A stretch of DNA of 64,000 nucleotides from Mesorhizobium sp. (GTDB taxonomy: Bacteria > Pseudomonadota > Alphaproteobacteria > Rhizobiales > Rhizobiaceae), in the NCBI GenBank assembly GCA_004020875.1, contig SAPZ01000002.1:434001-498000 (forward strand), written 5' to 3'. Of the stretch, positions 24,311 through 33,508 are shown one piece after another. Both the position numbers and the translations under genes were made by a program. The stretch's first letter is position 1. Each line of letters opens with the position of its first letter. The notes beneath the pieces were generated by a model, which saw only the letters and a list, made by a program, of their open reading frames with translations, was not told the origin of the DNA and ran no database searches.

Positions 24311-27300
24311 CTGACGATAGCGTTCCGACCCGCAGAGATAATCCGCGAAATTTCCGACGAAAGAATCGGTCCCTTAAGCAGATACCGCCGAAATTCGAGG
24401 TGGAAGCCTGTCGGCTGAGGTAAAGCCTCATCGGCGTCCGCAAGCATGTAATAGGCAAAGTCAAGGTCGCCCAGCGGATGTGACCGGATTTCTTCTGGAG
24501 GCTCCTGGTTGCTACCACATCCAGGAGCATAGCGAATGTCCTGAACGTCCGCGGGCACGCTATGCGTCAGTTCATTGAACAGCCACAAAACCGCATGCCT
24601 CACCACGCGATGGCAATACGCTTCAGCAAGAGTTCCGTCAGGATCTATCGTTGGCAACTGCGCCAAGGCCTCACGCAACTTCATCACGGCAACGTCGGGA
24701 CGTCCGGCGCAACATGCAACGTGCGCGGTATCGGCAAGCAAGCCGATCGCCATTGCCCGAACCGACGGCAACTGCAGATCAGATGCCTCAGTCCGTGCCT
24801 GCTCGAACCAACGCTCAGCCTCGGCCCAATCACCCAACTCGGCGGCGCTGATGCCTGCTTCCCTGGCGATATAGGCCCGCTCAAGCGCATCCTGGCCGCC
24901 AGCGCGTGCGGCGGTGGCGAGCAAGGGCAAGGCTGCGGCATGATCTCGCCGCCGCCAATGTATCTTGGCGCGCGCACGCACCAGCGCTATGTCCAAACCA
25001 AATCGCTTCTCCGCGTCCGCAAGACAAGCAAAGGCGCGCTCGGCATCATCCCCGCTCTCGTCGAGACAGATCGACTGGGCTATAGCGCAACGAACCGCGA
25101 GGGTCGGATTCTGCCACCGTATCGCGATATCCGCGCAGGCACCATATTGGCCGGCCGCAGCCTCCCAGTCGAAAGCGTCCGCTCGCGACTCCTTCAGCCA
25201 TGCATGCATGACCAGGATCGATATGTCACCGCGCCCGATCTGAAAGGATGAAAAAAGTCGTTCCCGCAGCCGGGCAGGCTCTTGGTCGAGCCGCTCAAGG
25301 AGAGCGCGGAAACCCGCAACTGTCGTGATGTTGCGCATCTGGGTGGCGAACAGCACGCCGCTGACGTGAACGTTTCCGCCTCTCGGGGACTGGAAACCTT
25401 GGCTGACCTCGGCCAAGCGCGTATCGGTTTCAGTTAACCGGTCGAAGCGCAAGAGAAGGTCGATCCATGACGGGAAAAGCTCGCCGGCACGTTCATGAAC
25501 CAACAGCTTCGACAGAACCGAGCCTTCGAACAGCGCTTGTCCCTTGACTTGAGCGCACTCCCGTTCAAGCGCTTTCCAGCATTGCTGCGCGTCTGCAGGA
25601 GCACCGTTGGGAAGCAGGGACAGGAGCTGAGCAAACCGCATCATCGCAGATGCGAAGCGATTTGCTGGAAATATCAGGGTGTCCGTTTGGAACGAACCAA
25701 GTTCGCCAAGAAAGGGAGTAACAAGTTCGAGCGTCTCGGCGTTACAACGGATCACGCCGTCCGCGAAGGCGACAACCAGCGCTGCCTCGTCACTCTTGAG
25801 CGCATGGCGCATGGCAGTGCCGGCGTCAAGCACTGAGAGACGCCTGCTGCCCATAAGAGCGTCGGCGATGCAGCGATGAATGGCCCGACATTCTGCCGCG
25901 GTGAAAACCTCCAGTCCTGCCCCTTCAAGCAATGGCGATACGCGAAGACGGTCGCCATGCCATGGCTCGATCCAGGGGCCGACAAGGCGATCAAGTGACA
26001 GGCCAGCAAGGGCAATGGGCGGAGCGGCTGCTCCAAGTGTCATGGCCAGGCCACGGTCGAACGTGCCGCCAATCAAGCTAGTTCGAAACAGCAGCGACTG
26101 CGCTTCTGCCGGGACCGCCGCGACCAGCCGCTGCCGCATCGCGCGCCGCTCCGCTCCCATTTCGATTTGGATGTTCCCGCCAAGCAGTGCTGCGACCGAC
26201 GCCCGAGACCAGCCGGCCGCGGACAGGCGCAGAAGTATTGCTATTGTAAGCTGCGGATGGCCCAGCGAAGCCGCGCGATAAACGGCATCCGCGTATTTGA
26301 TTTGTCCACCCGTCGAGCTGACCAGCGCTGACACCTCGCTGTCGCTGAAATAGGGGACTTCAAGGACAGGCGATTCCTGGGGAGACAGCAGATGTTGTGT
26401 CGCCGGCGCCGGTGGTCGATATGTCGTTATAATCGCGGTCGCGTCGCGACGGCGCAGGCTTGCCATCAGCCGAAGAAGAGGGTCGCGTACGGTGGGATGA
26501 TCGATCTCGTTCAGATCGTCCAGTATGACATGCGTCGGCGGGCGCGCCACCAGCTCTCCCAATGCTACAGAGAGGCGCGATGCCGTCTCCGTAGGGCCGA
26601 GGTCGCGAAAATCGATGATGACCCAATGATCGTTGGTGCGTGACGCGGCGAGCCTTGCCAGAAGCGTTTTTCCAAGGCCCGTCGCCGCACAGGCAATTGC
26701 GATGCCCGCCTTGCACCGAATTGCGTCAATGTCCGCCAGCAGTTCTGTGCGCGGCGCCACAAGGGAGGGCATCGGCAGTTCGCTCGTCGAAATGAGCAGC
26801 GAAGGGCGTGAGAAGGCGCCGGCCGACCCGCTGAAGGCTGCCGGCAGTTGATCCACGGGCACCGACACCATGGAGACGCTGTCAACCAGGCTGAGCAAGT
26901 CGGCGCGACGCAATTGGCGAGAGCCTTTGGACGTTGCAGTCAACAAGAGGCGCTCGACCATTGCCGGCAACAGGTTTCTGGCCACCTGGCTCGACAGGCG
27001 CCTCGCCGAGGCGACAAATTCGATGAGGCCCGCTTCGAGCTCATCTCGAAGGTTTTCGAAGCTTGATGCACCGCAGTGCCAATGAACCCGAGCGAGCAGC
27101 TCCGATCGCAAAGCCATGTCGTTTCGCGCCAGGACAAAGCTCTTCGTCGCGGGTTTCAGATCGAGGGCCTCGAGCAGCTTGCGCAATGGCGCAACATCGG
27201 CTCCAGCGGCGGCCTGACGCCAGTAGTGCAGCGCAGATTGGTTGTCGACGCGCTGATCCTTGCGGCGCTCGAGACCGACCTCAGCGGTTGTCAGATAATG

Positions 27301-27618
27301 GAGGGACACAACTCGTGTAGGATTGCGCGAGACCATGTCGACGAAATTGTCAATTGCCGAGCGCACATCGACCGACTGCAAGCTTATCTTGCCGCTACCC
27401 GCCGTGTCCTTGACCTGAGTGCCCGTCAAGGCCTGGCGTGTCATGACGGAATAGTCCTCCGCCACCTCAAGATGAAGCAGTTCGCCGTCGGCCAACCCTA
27501 CCCAAGCAAGGCCTGACGCATAGATCTGGTAACCATAGCCACGCAACGCCGCGACCGCTTGGCGAGCGGGATCGCCATAGGGTGAACCGAGGCGCGGTCC
27601 AGATTCAAACACATCCAT
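24169..27618 (-). CDS. nuclease-STAND NTPase-TPR protein (AVAST-like), apparent frameshift near end
   Basis: An 1,149-residue protein as read. Residues 15-110 resemble the DUF4297/Cap4 PD-(D/E)XK nuclease: HLEVAEDYSV (acidic residues near 51-55) then TGTQVKD (Gln68-x-Lys70). The STAND P-loop is IACAATGLGKTLLARLAAS (Walker A 311-318), Walker B is THVILDDLNEID (362-373) and a sensor segment is ATAIITTYRP. From about 480 to the end are helical repeats, TPR-like toward the C-terminus (ERAYIAREAGISAAELGDWA; AERWFEQARTEASDLQLPSV). The architecture matches antiviral STAND (Avs) proteins that oligomerise on phage protein recognition and activate a nuclease. It lies 285 bases after a second such gene and close to Wadjet. 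The frame is lost near 24300. Confidence 0.8.
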   Translation of the reverse strand: MDVFESGPRLGSPYGDPARQAVAALRGYGYQIYASGLAWVGLADGELLHLEVAEDYSVMTRQALTGTQVKDTAGSGKISLQSVDVRSAIDNFVDMVSRNPTRVVSLHYLTTAEVGLERRKDQRVDNQSALHYWRQAAAGADVAPLRKLLEALDLKPATKSFVLARNDMALRSELLARVHWHCGASSFENLRDELEAGLIEFVASARRLSSQVARNLLPAMVERLLLTATSKGSRQLRRADLLSLVDSVSMVSVPVDQLPAAFSGSAGAFSRPSLLISTSELPMPSLVAPRTELLADIDAIRCKAGIAIACAATGLGKTLLARLAASRTNDHWVIIDFRDLGPTETASRLSVALGELVARPPTHVILDDLNEIDHPTVRDPLLRLMASLRRRDATAIITTYRPPAPATQHLLSPQESPVLEVPYFSDSEVSALVSSTGGQIKYADAVYRAASLGHPQLTIAILLRLSAAGWSRASVAALLGGNIQIEMGAERRAMRQRLVAAVPAEAQSLLFRTSLIGGTFDRGLAMTLGAAAPPIALAGLSLDRLVGPWIEPWHGDRLRVSPLLEGAGLEVFTAAECRAIHRCIADALMGSRRLSVLDAGTAMRHALKSDEAALVVAFADGVIRCNAETLELVTPFLGELGSFQTDTLIFPANRFASAMMRFAQLLSLLPNGAPADAQQCWKALERECAQVKGQALFEGSVLSKLLVHERAGELFPSWIDLLLRFDRLTETDTRLAEVSQGFQSPRGGNVHVSGVLFATQMRNITTVAGFRALLERLDQEPARLRERLFSSFQIGRGDISILVMHAWLKESRADAFDWEAAAGQYGACADIAIRWQNPTLAVRCAIAQSICLDESGDDAERAFACLADAEKRFGLDIALVRARAKIHWRRRDHAAALPLLATAARAGGQDALERAYIAREAGISAAELGDWAEAERWFEQARTEASDLQLPSVRAMAIGLLADTAHVACCAGRPDVAVMKLREALAQLPTIDPDGTLAEAYCHRVVRHAVLWLFNELTHSVPADVQDIRYAPGCGSNQEPPEEIRSHPLGDLDFAYYMLADADEALPQPTGFHLEFRRYLLKGPILSSEISRIISAGRNAIVSHNANDFRAAAAPSRGNGRNSQSRRWTRPWPAAAKPRARRCPAGDHR

Positions 27619-27903
27619 TCTCGATGCCTAGAAGCTAGAGTAGGAGGGCCAACACTGCTCAGGTCCCGTCCAACACCGCTCGCTTGAAGAAGAGATACTG
27701 GAGCACGACATGATGCTACCCATCTGAAGCTGTAAATGGTATACAAGCAAGGAACGCACCAAAGAGCAAAGAAAGAACTATCTCTATCCACCGTTCCAAC
27801 CATCGAGATCAAACATCTGAGTAAGCAATAGTATCTCGGATTGCAGATTAGCTTAGCATGTAGGGGACACTGCGTCGGGCGACATTTGCTTGCGTGCCGC
27901 CGT
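27619..27903. other. intergenic region between the two STAND genes
   Basis: A relatively AT-rich 285-base spacer. It is long enough to hold a promoter for the downstream STAND gene, so the two are not a tight operon. No small gene or clear terminator is seen. Confidence 0.4.
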
Positions 27904-30900
27904 TCAGCTTCCCTGCCGGTCCCGTAGGAGCAACCTCTCTGCTTCCCTCCTGCCCGATGGCCAAGTGTCACGGGCCGCCGCTTCCACCCGCAGCTCCAGC
28001 TCGTGTGCCTCGGCGATTCCAACCCCGATCAGATTACCCAGCGCGCGGTCGATCCGGCCCCGCGCGGGATGCGCCGGGATCAGCAGGTCAGGTTGTTCGG
28101 CGAACGCGGCGTCGAACCAGCGCACGACGCGACCGCCGATCCCGGCTGCTATCCACAGGCCCATCGCGTGGGTGCGATCGAACCAGGTCTCCACGGCATC
28201 AAGAACAAAATCGAGGTGCCGCGCCCGCGGAGCAACAAGAAGCAGCCTCATGGTGCAAAGCGCCACGAACGCCGTCGGGCCGCCCGGCAACAGGGGACGC
28301 ATCGTGGGTAGCAGCGGGTCGACGCGGTCGAAGAGTGCTGGCGGGAGATAGCTGTCCGTTCCGTTGAAGGGATTGTGCGTATTGAGCAGCATCTTCGCGA
28401 TTACGCCGCCACTTTCCATGTCGATCCGCGAGCTGGCCGGATCGCCGGCATATTTCCACCGCTTGAGCGCGATCACCCGCTCCACCAGCTTGGCGCGCAA
28501 ATCGGCAGGCCTAGAGGCGGAGAGATGGGGATCACTGAAATAGAGCGCGTCGGCCGCATGCATGACCGTCTGCGCAACATCGCAGAAGGGCTCGTCTGGC
28601 AAATCGGTTACCAGCTTCAGATCGCTATCGAACGACGCGGGCGTGCCGTCGAGTAGCCGCTCGGCGAACAACGCGTAGTAGTGCAGATTCCAATCGTGGG
28701 GATCTCGGTCGATCTCGATATCAACCGGCAGTCCCAACCCGTTCATCCGCGCGGTCCAGTCGGCATAGGCCGCAACAACCTCTTGCCGCCAGCCGATCGA
28801 TCCCTCGGCCTGGGTCATCGCTAGCCACTGCGCCGCAGCCGCGCTGTCGACGTGGACGATCTCGATCGCCCCGTCTTCGTCGAACTTTGCTGATGTGACT
28901 GGTCCAGGAACGCGAATGCGCGAGCCGTGGCGCAAATGTGGACGCTCCTTGGGCCATGTGGGCCATGCCGGTTCGGCGCCGCCATCCAGCCAAGCGACCT
29001 CGGCCAAGACCGCTGCGTCGATCGCCGCGGCCCGCTCCGCTTCGAAACGCGCATGGTCATCCTCGTCCTCCTCCTGATAGCTCTTCCAGCGCCAGGTCAT
29101 GCTTGCGAAGGCTGCGCGCATCGCCGCTTTGAAGAGCCTAGGCTCGATCTCGAGGATCCGCGCGAGGCCGGCGGAAAATGCCGGCGCGGCGCTGCGATCC
29201 TTGCGGGTCGCGAGCCGGATCAGCATATCTCGATCCGCATTGCTCCCCTTGCGCCGCCAGAGATGGATCAGCGCAAGCGTCGCGATCGCCGGGCGGTTGA
29301 AGCGCAGCGTATTCTGCGAAACACCCCCCCGATCGGACTGCTCGTCCAACGCGATCAAGATGACGTTACGAACCCATCTCTCATGCGTGGCGAGCAACTC
29401 GTCATCCCCATCGCGTGCTACCAGCAAGGCAGTCGTGATCAGCCGCGTCGAGCGCGATTTAAGAGCATCGGTATCACTGTCGTCGGGAAGATCGCCCTCT
29501 GCATACTCGACCGCATCGCGTGCCGTTGAGGCGGTGGCGTGTTCGCCATCGCCATCAGTCGCCAGACTGATGCGTGCCTCGATTTCGGTCGATCGGACGG
29601 CCTCGCCCCGCTTCCTCTCCATGGCAGCAAGATGAGCGGCCTCATCCGCCGGCGGTTGATAGGCCAGCCTGCCCTCCCCAATATCTGCCCAGTTCGACCG
29701 CTGAAGCATGTTGTTGGCGCAGCGCGCGATGAACCGCGCGTCGCCCCAATTCGAATGAGGCTCATAGGGCTCCAGGTTCTCGATCGCAGCGCTCAGCTGC
29801 TCTCGCAGACGGTTCGCAATGGTATTGTCGCCCATGTAGTGGGGGACGATGTCAAATAGGGACGCGCCCCGTGATGGCCGGGCTCTCAAGTCGGAGAGTT
29901 TGACCTTTCCATCCGGTTCTTTGCCGATAGGAAAATTGATGCCCGATCCGATTTGATCATGAGTCTGCCGCGCACGATCGGTCGCAAGTAACTCAGGGTC
30001 TGCGATAAAGGGGGCGAGCGCATCACGACCGACACCGAAATGAGACAGCAGTACGTCGATCGCGACCAACAGATAGGCCGCACAGCTGCCCTCAGGCCCA
30101 AGGATATCGGTGAGCACTTCATCAACGGCTACACCGTCGTCGAGTCGTAGCTGGCTCCATGCTTCGAGGGCCTTCAGTCCGGAGGCCGCCGAATATTCGT
30201 GGCTCTGGTCGCGTGACCACAGGTAGCTCGAAGTCCAGGGAAAGAAGCGTGGGCCTTGCCCGAGATCGACGGTGAAGCCGTCGCTTTCCGGCGCAAGCCC
30301 CTCTGTATTGAATGCTATCGCCTCCGCGACCAGCGTTCGAATTAATCTCAACCCTTCGGTTGCGTCGGATTCCAGCAGATCGAGAAATGGCGGTTGCGCT
30401 GGGGAGGCCGGCAGATAGTCGCTATCAGCGAAGCTGAAGGCTCGCTCCATCGACCGGTCATGGCGACCGCGCCGCTCTCGCTTTTCAATGAGGCTCGACA
30501 GAACGAGGTTCGCAAGCTCGGCCGGCGCAACCGGTGCAATCAGCTTGGAAAACGGCCGGATCGCGTTGATCTTGTGGCTGTCCCTCTCGGCGCCGACTTC
30601 CCTCAAATAAGCCTTCAGCCGATCAGGCGCGTATTCGCCAAGCAACACGGCAATTGGGCGCAACTGATCGATCGTGCGACGCCGCGCGTCGCTTGCCCAG
30701 AGGCGTCGCTCTCCGGGGATCATCACCTCAGCGTCGCGAACATCGAGCTGACGCAGCCATCCGAACAGCATGACGGCCGTCTGATTGGCGAGCAATCGAA
30801 GGTGCTTGAGAAGATAGATCTGTATCTGGACCAGTTCGACCACCGCGCCGATCGCGGACATCGGAATTTCGGCAGCATGCGCCACTGCCCAGCGCAGGAG

Positions 30901-33060
30901 CAGAACTGCCGACCCGGTAACTGTGGTGCGATACGAGCGCGGCAGATCGGCCTTGGACCCGTCCGGCATGGTCATCAAATCAGCCGTCGCCACAGTTTCA
31001 GTAGCCGTGATCGTCCTGCACAACTCGATTAGGAGAGCTGCGTTGTCCGCCAGTAGACCACCGCTGCACATTTCGAGCAGTTCGAAGCCAGCCTCCGACC
31101 GAGGCAATGCAAGGATAGCCTGGCGCCGCCATGATCCGTGCGCTCCTTGCGGAGACAGACGCGCGAGCAGATCGGTCCAGGCGCTGTAGTTCCTTTTTTC
31201 GAGCGCGAGGCGCCCAGCGAATTCGATGCCGCGCGCAACGCGCGGCGATACCGGCACAGTCAGATTGAGCTGAGCCAGACGGCTCGGATCCTCTGCAATG
31301 TAGCTCCCGATTGCCCAGTCGCGCAGAACGTCGTGATAGAAATCGAGCCGGTCGCGACGCACTTCCTTGAGCGTCAGCGCCCCGAGCAGATGCGACCGAG
31401 CAGATGAATCCTCTGTCAGATCTATGCCGTCTTCTCCCATCAAAGCACTGGCCGCGAGTGCGGCCAGCAATCGCTGCGCTGCCCGCACTTCGGGCGCAGG
31501 CGTGCCGTCCGCTCTCTTCCACCATAGGTCAGCCATTGCCGCTTCGGTACGAACCTCGGTCGCGCTCGGCACCGTCAGTAGCCTAGAAAGCCGATAAAGA
31601 TTACGAGCAAGACCGGCGGCGGGATGGTCGGGATCGAGCAGCAATCGGAGATCCGGCGCCTGATCGACTAGTATTGCGATTTCATCTTCCGATAGGGGCC
31701 CGACGCTTATACGGTGCGCGCCGCCCAACGCAGCAACGATCGCTTCGTCGAGCCAGGGTTCCACATCGCCATGTCCGGCCGTCCGCGTGGTTGCGATTAT
31801 CGTGAAGCCAGGGATCACACTCGCCGCCCGCATAAGCTCGATGATCGTCCGCTGGCGCCCACGATCGTCGAACATGTCGATGCCGTCGATGAAGAGCATC
31901 GGGCCGCCGCTCGCGGCCAGATCGGTCAGGAAGTCGACCGCCGAACCCGGGATTCCGAGTGCGTTAGAAAACGGCAGCCAGCCGCCCGCCGGCGTCGCGT
32001 CGCGGTCGAGCACGATAATCGGCGCCTGGCGCGCAATGCGTTCGGCGAAATGCCGAAGAACCCAGGATTTGCCGACACCGGTATTTCCATGGATTTCGAT
32101 GAAACGATGGGCTTCGGATGCATCATCGACCGCAGCGACAGCTTCCAATCGTGGCAGAGTCACACCCGCTACGCTCGTCCCGATATGTGCAAGCGTATTC
32201 TGAGCGAGTTCGGCCAGCCTGGCGCGTGCCGGCCCATAATCGCGGTCGCCCGCAAGCCGGAACCCGGCCTCGGCGAGATCGGCTCTGAGGATATTTCGAT
32301 CAATCATACCGCCAGTGGTTCCGGTCTTGATCGACAAGTCGATCAGCCGGCTCCACAGCGCTTCGACACGATCAACATCCTCGTCTGCCAACGCCATCCG
32401 GGCGAGCGCCTGACCATAGGTCCTGGCGATCGGCACCTTCGCTTCGAAATCGAACTCGAGGATGAGCATTCGCCGCAGGAAAAGCCAGATCGCTTGGTCA
32501 TTGTCAGCGATACCGCCGGCGATCAAATGCTTTCGCGTCGTCGCGACGAAGTCGCGCATGTCCTTGCTTGCGACGCCTTTGGCGTCGATGCGGTTGAAGA
32601 ATGCTGTCCCGCTCTCCGCGGTTCGAGCCCATTTCAGTACATCCTGATAGGCCCCTGAGATCTTCCGACTGGTCCGCTGAGTCGCTATGCCGAGGAGGTG
32701 CCTGTCTTCCGGCACGGACCCCACCGAGCTCGCCGCGATTTGCGACGCGACATCCTGATAGACACTATCGCCGGGCGAGAAAGTTATATCTCGCTTCGAC
32801 TGGATCTCGAGGATGAAATCGCCCGCCGGCCCCGTGCCAGATACTATCAGGTCATCGAGCTTGAACCCCTGCTCCGTGCCCTGGAACCGAACGCGGACGA
32901 CCCGGGCGTCGGGCAAGCCCGGTGCTCGATTGCCCGTCAGCAACGCGAGCAGATAAAGCGCTCCTAGCTCACCTTCGATATAGGCACCAGCCGGCCCCCG
33001 CGATGCCGGGCTCGAACCACGCTCAATTTCGGGGCTAGGCTCCTTTTCCACCATTAGCAT
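27904..33060 (-). CDS. giant nuclease-STAND NTPase defence protein
   Basis: About 1,718 residues from ATG 33060 (ATG 33054 is an alternative). Residues 25-110 look like a second PD-(D/E)XK-type domain: TEQGFKLDDLIVSG (Asp) then FILEIQSKRDITF, with Glu-x-Gln-x-Lys replacing the usual E-x-K. The STAND module has Walker A FIEIHGNTGVGKSWVLRHF (about 325-332), Walker B GGPMLFIDGIDMFDD (about 388-395) and IIATTRT sensor. The C-terminal 1,200 residues are mostly helical with no family I recognise, probably a target-sensing array. Long genes of this design are antiviral STANDs. It is the largest gene in the window, same strand as the 24169-27618 gene, divergent from Wadjet. Confidence 0.8.
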   Translation of the reverse strand: MLMVEKEPSPEIERGSSPASRGPAGAYIEGELGALYLLALLTGNRAPGLPDARVVRVRFQGTEQGFKLDDLIVSGTGPAGDFILEIQSKRDITFSPGDSVYQDVASQIAASSVGSVPEDRHLLGIATQRTSRKISGAYQDVLKWARTAESGTAFFNRIDAKGVASKDMRDFVATTRKHLIAGGIADNDQAIWLFLRRMLILEFDFEAKVPIARTYGQALARMALADEDVDRVEALWSRLIDLSIKTGTTGGMIDRNILRADLAEAGFRLAGDRDYGPARARLAELAQNTLAHIGTSVAGVTLPRLEAVAAVDDASEAHRFIEIHGNTGVGKSWVLRHFAERIARQAPIIVLDRDATPAGGWLPFSNALGIPGSAVDFLTDLAASGGPMLFIDGIDMFDDRGRQRTIIELMRAASVIPGFTIIATTRTAGHGDVEPWLDEAIVAALGGAHRISVGPLSEDEIAILVDQAPDLRLLLDPDHPAAGLARNLYRLSRLLTVPSATEVRTEAAMADLWWKRADGTPAPEVRAAQRLLAALAASALMGEDGIDLTEDSSARSHLLGALTLKEVRRDRLDFYHDVLRDWAIGSYIAEDPSRLAQLNLTVPVSPRVARGIEFAGRLALEKRNYSAWTDLLARLSPQGAHGSWRRQAILALPRSEAGFELLEMCSGGLLADNAALLIELCRTITATETVATADLMTMPDGSKADLPRSYRTTVTGSAVLLLRWAVAHAAEIPMSAIGAVVELVQIQIYLLKHLRLLANQTAVMLFGWLRQLDVRDAEVMIPGERRLWASDARRRTIDQLRPIAVLLGEYAPDRLKAYLREVGAERDSHKINAIRPFSKLIAPVAPAELANLVLSSLIEKRERRGRHDRSMERAFSFADSDYLPASPAQPPFLDLLESDATEGLRLIRTLVAEAIAFNTEGLAPESDGFTVDLGQGPRFFPWTSSYLWSRDQSHEYSAASGLKALEAWSQLRLDDGVAVDEVLTDILGPEGSCAAYLLVAIDVLLSHFGVGRDALAPFIADPELLATDRARQTHDQIGSGINFPIGKEPDGKVKLSDLRARPSRGASLFDIVPHYMGDNTIANRLREQLSAAIENLEPYEPHSNWGDARFIARCANNMLQRSNWADIGEGRLAYQPPADEAAHLAAMERKRGEAVRSTEIEARISLATDGDGEHATASTARDAVEYAEGDLPDDSDTDALKSRSTRLITTALLVARDGDDELLATHERWVRNVILIALDEQSDRGGVSQNTLRFNRPAIATLALIHLWRRKGSNADRDMLIRLATRKDRSAAPAFSAGLARILEIEPRLFKAAMRAAFASMTWRWKSYQEEDEDDHARFEAERAAAIDAAVLAEVAWLDGGAEPAWPTWPKERPHLRHGSRIRVPGPVTSAKFDEDGAIEIVHVDSAAAAQWLAMTQAEGSIGWRQEVVAAYADWTARMNGLGLPVDIEIDRDPHDWNLHYYALFAERLLDGTPASFDSDLKLVTDLPDEPFCDVAQTVMHAADALYFSDPHLSASRPADLRAKLVERVIALKRWKYAGDPASSRIDMESGGVIAKMLLNTHNPFNGTDSYLPPALFDRVDPLLPTMRPLLPGGPTAFVALCTMRLLLVAPRARHLDFVLDAVETWFDRTHAMGLWIAAGIGGRVVRWFDAAFAEQPDLLIPAHPARGRIDRALGNLIGVGIAEAHELELRVEAAARDTWPSGRREAERLLLRDRQGS

Positions 33061-33508
33061 GACTTGCAGGGAGTCGCCCGCCCAATCAAGTGGGCACAAT
33101 ACTTTGTTTCTGGTTCACCTGAACGGTCGGCACGTTCTGGCCTTGTTGAAACAGCTAAGAATGGCCGAGACCTAGCGCGAAACAGCCATTGCGTCGGACT
33201 TGAGTGCGTCGTCATTGTGAACGCGGAGGACGTGTCGCATTGGTATTGGCCTCATTTTCACGGACCGGCATCAAGCAGCTTTCCGCATGCTCTCCACCCC
33301 GAGGCTCGGTCCCTATGGCCGTGGTTCGCGCTGGGTATGAGGTTCGGCTAACGCCTCAAGCTCACTTGAGACGACAATTAGCGGCCCTTTAAGTAAAGAT
33401 GTTGCTTCAAGACATCCAAATATTGTGGATTACGGTGCCGTTCTCGGGTTGTTTAACCCGCCAAGCGGTGGCATAAATTTCGTGGGTAAGTTGGGGTAGC
33501 CGCTACAT
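33061..33508. other. divergent intergenic region between STAND and Wadjet
   Basis: No gene is supported in this 448-base gap. A CGGGTT-GTTT-AACCCG hairpin lies at 33445-33460, about 50 bases before jetA, and could be an operator or leader structure. The region must contain the promoters of both defence units. Confidence 0.45.
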
